This document shows positions 1 through 4,325 of a stretch of DNA of 6,174 nt, in pieces. Origin of the DNA: an uncultured Nitrososphaerales archaeon (lineage in GTDB: Archaea > Thermoproteota > Nitrososphaeria > Nitrososphaerales > JAAOZN01); the NCBI GenBank assembly GCA_938029515.1, contig CALJAQ010000026.1:1-6174 (forward strand), read 5' to 3'. Numbering within the stretch: the first letter of the stretch is position 1; every line of letters starts with the position of its first letter. Position numbers and translations under genes: made by a program. The notes under the pieces were generated by a model that saw nothing but the letters and a program-made list of their open reading frames with translations, did no database searches and was not told where the DNA came from.

Positions 1-37
1 CTCTTACATCAGGGTTGAGGGACAGATATTTATTCAT
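1..37 (-). CDS. Possible start of a divergent gene (partial, runs off the left edge)
   Basis: On the minus strand an ATG at 37-35 opens a frame with no stop to the window edge, reading MNKYLSLNPDVR. It is preceded by a G-rich stretch (GATGAGGGGG, about 47-38) that could be a Shine-Dalgarno site, though the spacing is very short. A TATATA box on the same strand (76-71) lies about 25 nt before the expected transcript start near 48. Twelve codons are too few to recognise a family. The call rests only on promoter, ribosome site and start lining up, and chance could produce this. Confidence 0.3.
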   Translation of the reverse strand, partial: MNKYLSLNPDVR

Positions 38-195
38 CCCCCTCATCTAACTATCTAACGTGGTTATTCTATATATCTTTGGTGTAAATAAAATATTAAC
101 TATGCAACACTATATATTCATTATATAATCTAAAAAAAACGTAAATAATAGACGATAGAGGAAAGCATAAACATCAGCCAAACAGAATAGAGCTT
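38..195. promoter_or_regulatory. AT-rich, probably divergent promoter region
   Basis: This stretch is much richer in A+T than the genes. It holds several TATA-like boxes: CTATATAT at 69-76 and again at 110-117, and TTATATAA at 121-128. For the rightward operon, TTATATAA would place the transcript start near 150, leaving a leader of about 45 nt before the GTG at 196. A second weaker candidate, GCATAAAC at 165-172, would give an almost leaderless transcript. Read leftward, the 71-76 box fits a start near 48 for the possible gene at the left edge. A tandem repeat (ATCTAAC twice, 45-51 and 53-59) sits beside that start. The assignment follows archaeal TATA spacing rules and is an inference. Confidence 0.5.
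45..59. repeat. Tandem ATCTAAC repeat, two copies
   Basis: ATCTAAC occurs at 45-51 and 53-59, separated by one T, which makes an 8-bp unit. It lies just before the predicted ribosome site of the possible leftward gene and over its predicted transcript start. It could be an operator half-site pair, or it could be chance in AT-rich DNA. Confidence 0.35.
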
Positions 196-669
196 GTGCA
201 GATAAGAAGAACCCCTCTGATCTTAGGTTGCGGGAACATACTTAGAGGCGATGACGGCTTCGGATCTAGAGTCGTCGAATACATACTTGAGAAGCGTCTT
301 GTAGATGAAGAGGTTGAGGTTTTAGATGCCGGCTTAGGTATTTCACGTGTTCTGCTTGACATACTCTCAGAAGAAGAGAAGCCAAGTAAGCTCGTGCTAA
401 TCGACGCCATGTATCAAAGCGGCACAGCTGGGGAAATAAAGGTGCTTAATGTGCAGAATCTACCTGAGCTCAAAGGCGCATCTTCTTCACACAGCTTTCC
501 CAACAGGGAGATGCTTGCTCAGTTAGAGGATATGGGTGTAAAGATCTATGTAGTCGCGTGTGTGGCCGGATATCTGCCTAACGAGGTTTCCACAGAGATG
601 TCAAAGGAGGTTGAGGAAGCTATACCAAAGGCCGCTGCGCTTGCTGTGAAGCTGGCGTTGGACCCTTAA
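196..669 (+). CDS. [NiFe]-hydrogenase maturation endopeptidase (HycI/HybD/FrhD family)
   Basis: A 157-residue cytoplasmic protease of the M52 family. These enzymes cleave the C-terminal extension of the hydrogenase large subunit after nickel insertion, which closes the active site. The family signature GCGNILRGDDGFG spans residues 11-23. The three residues expected to bind the substrate's nickel can be placed at D19, D70 (in LIDA) and H99 (in SSHSFPN), equivalent to the Asp/Glu, Asp and His of E. coli HycI and HybD. Length is normal. The SxHxFP segment and the late IPKA helix look like FrhD-type proteases of group 3 hydrogenases, so I infer a cytoplasmic F420- or Mvh-like client. GTG at 196 is the only usable start after the in-frame stop at 142-144. 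It has no convincing Shine-Dalgarno site, so the transcript may be leaderless or use the distant GAGGAAAG at 158-165. It is the first gene of the rightward arm. Confidence 0.93.
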   Translation: MQIRRTPLILGCGNILRGDDGFGSRVVEYILEKRLVDEEVEVLDAGLGISRVLLDILSEEEKPSKLVLIDAMYQSGTAGEIKVLNVQNLPELKGASSSHSFPNREMLAQLEDMGVKIYVVACVAGYLPNEVSTEMSKEVEEAIPKAAALAVKLALDP

Positions 670-690
670 GGTGGCAGAGAAGTGGAAAGA

Positions 691-698
691 AGATAAAT
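691..698 (+). promoter_or_regulatory. Weak TATA-like box ahead of hypB
   Basis: The 83-nt gap between the protease gene and hypB contains AGATAAAT, preceded by purine-rich GGAAAGA that resembles a BRE. It would place a transcript start near 720, about 20 nt before the hypB ribosome site. A 10-bp palindrome, ATCTTAAGAT, covers 713-722. A separate hypB promoter is possible, but read-through from the protease gene is equally plausible. Confidence 0.22.
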
Positions 699-752
699 CA
701 TAGTTTAGCAGCATCTTAAGATAGGAAGTGTTCAGATGGGGGAGCGATTAGC

Positions 753-1430
753 GTGGATGTTGACGCTGTGATCAAGCCTGAAGAGGGCGAGGTCTTCGAT
801 GTTGAGTTAGAGGAGGATATTCTTGAGGCGAATCGGAGGTTAGCCTATGAGAACGCTAAAACCTTACGGAAGTATGGCATTAGGTCCTTCGATATAATGG
901 GCTCAGTCGGCTCTGGCAAGACGTCGCTTATAGAAAGGCTTGTTGAGGCTCTTAAAGGGAGGTATAGGGTAGCTGCTATTGGAGGGGATGCTGCTACAAC
1001 GATTGACGCTGAGCGTATAGGTAGGCGCGGCGCAAAGGTTCTTCAGATAAACACCGGCAAAGAGTGCCACCTCGACGCAAACTTAGTTAAGAAGGCTCTG
1101 GCAAGGCTTGATCTTAGCAGCGTAGATGTCCTCTTCATCGAAAACGTCGGCAACCTCATATGCCCAGCAGACTTCCCCTTAGGGTGTGAAAAGCGGATAG
1201 TAGTTATAAGCGTGAGTGAGGGTGAGCATATGGTCGTCAAACACCCCTACATATTCGCCGAAGCAGACCTCGCAGTCATAAACAAGATCGATATAGCACC
1301 CATCATGAATGTAAACACATCTAAAATCGAAAAGGACATCAACGTAATAAAGCCCAGCCTTAAAGTTGTGAAGGCGAGCTGCAAAACCGGTGAAGGGGTG
1401 GAGGAGGTAATTAAAGCGTTAGGGCTCTGA
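753..1430 (+). CDS. hypB: HypB, GTPase for hydrogenase nickel insertion
   Basis: A 225-residue SIMIBI-class G protein. With HypA it delivers nickel to the hydrogenase large subunit, and GTP hydrolysis drives the transfer. The P-loop GSVGSGKTS lies at residues 50-58, the GGDAATTIDAERI switch region at 77-89, ENVGNLICP at 130-138 and the guanine-specificity motif NKID at 177-180, followed by SCKTGEG near 209-215. The G-domain metal site is intact: C105-H106 and C137 match the Cys-His and Cys of Methanocaldococcus jannaschii HypB. It lacks the CxxCGC N-terminus and the histidine-rich stretch of many bacterial HypBs, as expected for an archaeal form. GTG at 753 is chosen because GGGAG at 740-744 lies 8 nt upstream. 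The nearby ATG at 736 is out of frame, and a second in-frame GTG at 768 is less well spaced. hypA follows 11 nt after the stop. Confidence 0.96.
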   Translation: MDVDAVIKPEEGEVFDVELEEDILEANRRLAYENAKTLRKYGIRSFDIMGSVGSGKTSLIERLVEALKGRYRVAAIGGDAATTIDAERIGRRGAKVLQINTGKECHLDANLVKKALARLDLSSVDVLFIENVGNLICPADFPLGCEKRIVVISVSEGEHMVVKHPYIFAEADLAVINKIDIAPIMNVNTSKIEKDINVIKPSLKVVKASCKTGEGVEEVIKALGL

Positions 1431-1441
1431 AGGGAGGGGCT

Positions 1442-1816
1442 TTGCACGAACTCTCTGTAGCCAGCGAGATAGTGAGGGTTGCTGTAAGGGAGGCTGAGAG
1501 AAGAGGGGCTAAGAGGGTTAAAAGTGTACATCTAGTCGTAGGTAAACTCACACATCTCAGCAAAGAGCAGTTAACCTTCTGCTACAACGTCTTAAAGAAG
1601 GGCACTATATTAAAAGGTTCAAAGATTGTGATAAGAGAGCAGGAGCCTAAAGTGGAGTGTAGTAGCTGCGGTTACCTAGGTCCGATAGGCGAAGTAAGTG
1701 ATGGAGAAGCGGGGCTGTGGGCGGTATCCTTATCCTGCCCCAGATGTGGGGGCGTTGTGAAGGTCAAAGAAGGCCTTGAATGCAGAATCGACGCTATAAA
1801 GATGGTAGTTCCATAA
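1442..1816 (+). CDS. hypA: HypA, nickel metallochaperone
   Basis: A 124-residue protein that binds nickel at its N-terminus and passes it, with HypB, to the hydrogenase large-subunit precursor. It starts with the family's invariant MHELS, and H2 is the nickel ligand. A structural zinc site is formed by C73xxC76 and C99xxC102. Length is normal or slightly long. The start is TTG at 1442. It is secure because no other start would keep His2 next to the initiator methionine, and GGGAGGGG at 1432-1439 lies just upstream. The 11-nt gap from hypB and the shared biochemical step indicate co-transcription with hypB. Confidence 0.96.
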   Translation: MHELSVASEIVRVAVREAERRGAKRVKSVHLVVGKLTHLSKEQLTFCYNVLKKGTILKGSKIVIREQEPKVECSSCGYLGPIGEVSDGEAGLWAVSLSCPRCGGVVKVKEGLECRIDAIKMVVP

Positions 1817-1856
1817 GGGGTGGTGTTCAACCTCAAGCTGCTGATAGCTACCTTTT

Positions 1857-1871
1857 ACAGAAATTCTCTGT
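1857..1871. repeat. Short inverted repeat in the hypA-hypE gap
   Basis: ACAGA-aattc-TCTGT is a perfect 5-bp inverted repeat with a 5-nt spacer. After one mismatched pair it gains two more outer pairs (TT at 1854-1855, AA at 1873-1874). It sits in the 119-nt gap between hypA and the preferred hypE start. That gap also contains GTTAAG twice (1870-1875 and from about 1893) and GCGATG twice. It could be an operator or a weak hairpin. It is too short, and lacks a T-run, to be called a terminator. Confidence 0.25.
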
Positions 1872-1924
1872 TAAGCGATGTTAGGCTAAACAGTTAAGTT
1901 CTATGCGATGACCATATTTGATAA

Positions 1925-1929
1925 GAGGG
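1925..1929 (+). promoter_or_regulatory. Ribosome binding site deciding the hypE start
   Basis: GAGGG lies 6 nt before the ATG at 1936. It falls inside the coding region if TTG 1918 or ATG 1930 were used, so it argues against both of those starts. Confidence 0.55.
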
Positions 1930-1935
1930 ATGGGG

Positions 1936-2988
1936 ATGTCAAGTAAGCTTGTGACGTTGGCGCATGGGGCTGGAGGATCGGTTATGCAGAGCCTCATCAA
2001 AAAGCTCATAGTGAGTAGGCTGGGTGGAAGCGGGGTTGAAGTGCCCCTTGAAGCCCTTGACGACGCCGCTGTAGTCGATGACATAGTCTTGAAGACAGAC
2101 TCCCACACAGTCAAGCCGCTCTTCTTTCCAGGCGGAGACATAGGTAGGCTCGCCGTCTCCGGAACCGTCAACGACATATGTATGGTTGGCGGTGAACCTA
2201 TAGCCTTAACCGCAGGCTTCATCTTAGAGGAGGGCTTCCCGTTAGATTACTTGGGTAAGATCGTTGAAAGCATGGCTGAGACCTGCAGGGAAGCCGGCGT
2301 CTTCATTGTAGCCGGGGATACAAAGGTTGTTGAAAAAGGCGCGTTGGATAAGTTCGTCATAAACACATCAGGCATCGGTCGACGAAGCAGATTCTTGGAT
2401 AGAAACATTGAGATCGTGAAGAAATACAGACCCTTCGAATCCAGATGGCTCCTAGACTCAAATCTTAGGGATGGTGATAAGATCATATTGTCTGGCGCAG
2501 TCGGGGATCATGGTATAGCTGTTCTCTCAAGTAGAGAAGGCTACGGCTTCGAGGGGAATGTCTGCTCAGATGTTAAGCCGCTGAACAGAGCGGTGGAGAA
2601 GGTTCTCGAAGCAGGGGGTGTTGTTGCGTTAAAGGATCCTACGAGAGGGGGGTTATCAAACGCTTTGAATGAGTGGAGTGAAAAGTCTGCTATAGGGATT
2701 CTCGTTGAAGAGGAGAAGATTCCTGTACACGATAATGTTAGGGCTGCGTGTGAGATGCTTGGGATAGATCCTTATGACGTCGGGAACGAGGGTAAGATGA
2801 TTGTGGGCGTGGTTAAAGAGAGGGTTGAGGAGGTCTTAGCGGCGCTCCGCGAGTTGCCTGAAGGGAGGGAGGCGGAGATAATAGGTGAGGCGAGAAGCGG
2901 CTTCAAAGAGGTTGTCTTAAAGACGAGAGTAGGGGGCAAAAGGATAATACCGCCTCCTATAGGGGACCCAGTCCCTAGGATTTGTTAG
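1936..2988 (+). CDS. hypE: HypE, carbamoyl dehydratase for cyanide ligand synthesis
   Basis: A 350-residue member of the AIR synthase/PurM fold. HypF carbamoylates its C-terminal cysteine, and HypE uses ATP to dehydrate this to a thiocyanate, the source of the cyanide ligands on iron. The protein ends in the diagnostic PRIC, with C350 as the acceptor. Other motifs are HGAGG (10-14), LFFPGGDIG near 62-70, VNDICMVGGEP (78-88), GDTKVVEKG (127-135), GDHG (190-193), DPTRGG (234-239) and NEGK (284-287). Between SGIG (145-148) and GDKIILSG (180-187) there are about 31 residues, roughly twice what I recall for E. coli HypE. A longer frame opens at TTG 1918, but GAGGG at 1925-1929 lies 6 nt before the ATG at 1936, which also gives the usual short N-terminus, so I prefer 1936. 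The stop lies 14 bp inside the oppositely oriented hypD. Confidence 0.96.
   Translation: MSSKLVTLAHGAGGSVMQSLIKKLIVSRLGGSGVEVPLEALDDAAVVDDIVLKTDSHTVKPLFFPGGDIGRLAVSGTVNDICMVGGEPIALTAGFILEEGFPLDYLGKIVESMAETCREAGVFIVAGDTKVVEKGALDKFVINTSGIGRRSRFLDRNIEIVKKYRPFESRWLLDSNLRDGDKIILSGAVGDHGIAVLSSREGYGFEGNVCSDVKPLNRAVEKVLEAGGVVALKDPTRGGLSNALNEWSEKSAIGILVEEEKIPVHDNVRAACEMLGIDPYDVGNEGKMIVGVVKERVEEVLAALRELPEGREAEIIGEARSGFKEVVLKTRVGGKRIIPPPIGDPVPRIC
2975..2988. other. 14-bp tail-to-tail overlap of hypE and hypD
   Basis: The hypE stop TAG is at 2986-2988 and the hypD stop, also TAG on the minus strand, is at 2977-2975. The plus-strand codons for R-I-C-stop of HypE are the complement of the last codons of HypD. 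There is no intergenic space for a terminator of either transcript, so each mRNA must extend antisense into the other gene. Confidence 0.9.
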
Positions 2989-4081
2989 AAGCTGCTTTAA
3001 CATTTAACCTACCGTATTTGTATTCGATGCTACACGCACCTTCAACCGAAACCATACAGGGGCCTACTGGCCTAGTCGGTGTGCAAGCCTTGCCGAATAG
3101 GGTGCATTCCTGTGGGTATAGTAGGCCGCGTATGACCTCGCTACATCTACAGCCAAGGGGCTCCTTGAACTCAACTGAATCGAGCTGCTTGAGCTCGTCT
3201 TCAAACACTCTTCTAGCATCGTGCTCCTCAAACCTCCTCTTGATCTTCATACCTGAATCCTTTATCAGACCTAACCCCCTCCACACAGAGTCTGAGGGCT
3301 CAAAGACGTCGCTCAAGACCTTTAGAGCTTTAGTGTTCCCTTCATACTTCACTACACGCGTATACTCGTTCTCAACCCTCGCTTCACCCCTCTTTACCTG
3401 AAGCGCTATCATCAGCACAGCAACGAGCATGTCAAGCGGCTCGAACCCTGAGACTACCTGTGGTATGTGATACTTCACTGAAAGCGGTTCATAGGGTTTT
3501 AGGCCTATAATTGTGCTCACGTGCCCAGGCTCTATCAACCCATCGATCTTCAACTCACCCATACCGAGTAGGGCGTCTAACGCTGGTGGAACAGAGCGGT
3601 GGCAAGATAGCACGTAGAATTTTTCAGGCGGGTCGTTGAGCAGCACAGAGGCTGTGGTTGGCGCTGTGGTTTCGAAGCCTATCGCCATAAAGACCAGTGG
3701 TTTACGTATGCTTTTAGCGAGCTTCACCGCGTCTTCTGCACCGTAGACTATGCGTATGTCGTACCCCTCTGCTTTAAGGTCTGCGAGTGAGCCTCCTTCA
3801 ACTGGAACCCTTATTACGTCACCATACACCGCCACTGCGCAGCCTTCTTTCGCTAATGTCTTAGCCTCCTCAAACTCCTTCTGTGGGGTTACGCAGACTG
3901 GGCAACCAGGCCCCTGCCTCATTTCGATGTTGCATTCTTGGAGGAGGGTGTCTAAGCCGTTTTTGACTATGGTGTCTTGATGTGTGCCGCAGACGTGCAT
4001 AATCTTTAGGTTTAGGTTAAGCTCCTTGAGCTTCTTTATGATCAGTTTGGCTGTGTTGTAGTCTGATAGTTTGAAGCTCAC
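2975..4081 (-). CDS. hypD: HypD, iron-sulfur scaffold for Fe(CN)2CO assembly
   Basis: A 368-residue protein that, with HypC, forms the platform on which the Fe(CN)2CO unit is built. It carries a [4Fe-4S] cluster and a thiol redox relay. The conserved motifs are complete: CGTH at 31-34, GPGCPVC at 57-63 (C60 and C63), GFETTAP at 135-141, SGFEP at 211-215 and CRC at 311-313. Cysteines C326, C333, C342 and C350 lie in the LFGKAC...GPCMVSVEGAC region expected to hold the cluster. Length is normal. The start is GTG at 4081, which overlaps the hypC stop in a GTGA arrangement. A strong purine-rich ribosome site (GGGAGGGGGAG) lies within the end of hypC. The last codons, AASNKS, run into the 3' end of hypE on the other strand. 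Confidence 0.97.
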   Translation of the reverse strand: MSFKLSDYNTAKLIIKKLKELNLNLKIMHVCGTHQDTIVKNGLDTLLQECNIEMRQGPGCPVCVTPQKEFEEAKTLAKEGCAVAVYGDVIRVPVEGGSLADLKAEGYDIRIVYGAEDAVKLAKSIRKPLVFMAIGFETTAPTTASVLLNDPPEKFYVLSCHRSVPPALDALLGMGELKIDGLIEPGHVSTIIGLKPYEPLSVKYHIPQVVSGFEPLDMLVAVLMIALQVKRGEARVENEYTRVVKYEGNTKALKVLSDVFEPSDSVWRGLGLIKDSGMKIKRRFEEHDARRVFEDELKQLDSVEFKEPLGCRCSEVIRGLLYPQECTLFGKACTPTRPVGPCMVSVEGACSIEYKYGRLNVKAASNKS

Positions 4082-4314
4082 TCTCCCCCTCCCTCAGGCT
4101 CTAAGTTGAATATCTGCTGCCATAATTCGAGCGTCTCTTTCGCCTCATCTTCGTCCATAACCTGGATGGCGAAGCCTGCGTGCACGACCACATACTGCCC
4201 TACCTCAACATCCACGAGTGAAACGTTGACTTCCCTCACAACACCGCCGCCGAAGTCTACTTTAGCGTGTGCACCGTCTTTACTCAACACCTTAGCTGGA
4301 ACAGCCAAGCACAA
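4078..4314 (-). CDS. hypC: HypC, chaperone of the HypCD complex
   Basis: A 78-residue HypC/HupF/HybG-family protein. It partners HypD during assembly of Fe(CN)2CO and then escorts it to the large-subunit precursor. With the TTG start at 4314 it begins MCLAVPAKV, placing the essential cysteine at position 2, where all working HypCs have it. The later VVVHAGFAIQVMDEDEA segment is also typical. A frame extended to GTG 4323 would put the cysteine at position 5 and is disfavoured because that GTG lies inside a perfect ribosome site, AGGTGA (4325-4320), 5 nt before the TTG. The glycine/glutamate-rich tail PEGGGE is encoded by the ribosome site of hypD, with which hypC overlaps by 4 bp. HypF ends 9 nt upstream. 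Confidence 0.95.
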   Translation of the reverse strand: MCLAVPAKVLSKDGAHAKVDFGGGVVREVNVSLVDVEVGQYVVVHAGFAIQVMDEDEAKETLELWQQIFNLEPEGGGE

Positions 4315-4319
4315 CTCAC

Positions 4320-4325
4320 TCACCT
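4320..4325 (-). promoter_or_regulatory. Ribosome binding site deciding the hypC start
   Basis: On the minus strand AGGTGA matches the archaeal anti-Shine-Dalgarno sequence and lies 5 nt before the TTG at 4314. It overlaps the last two bases of the hypF stop (TAG, 4326-4324), which suggests translational coupling of hypF and hypC. Confidence 0.75.

Noticed and set aside
1247..1531. A 94-codon minus-strand frame across the hypB-hypA junction
   Set aside because: It is antisense to two genes with complete motifs, and its composition looks like a reversed shadow.
1850..1875. A terminator after hypA
   Set aside because: The inverted repeat is only 5 bp plus weak flanks, and no T-run follows it.
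1817..1917. A C/D-box guide RNA or tRNA-like element in the hypA-hypE gap
   Set aside because: CTGA-like and GATGA-like words occur, but their order and spacing do not form a C-D'-C'-D layout, and no cloverleaf can be drawn.
2982..3401. A 139-codon plus-strand frame after hypE
   Set aside because: It is antisense to the well-conserved end of hypD, including the cluster cysteines, and has no recognisable domain or good ribosome site.
4315..4323. N-terminal extension of HypC (MSEL before CLAVP)
   Set aside because: It would move the essential Cys2 to position 5, and its GTG lies inside the ribosome site for the TTG at 4314.
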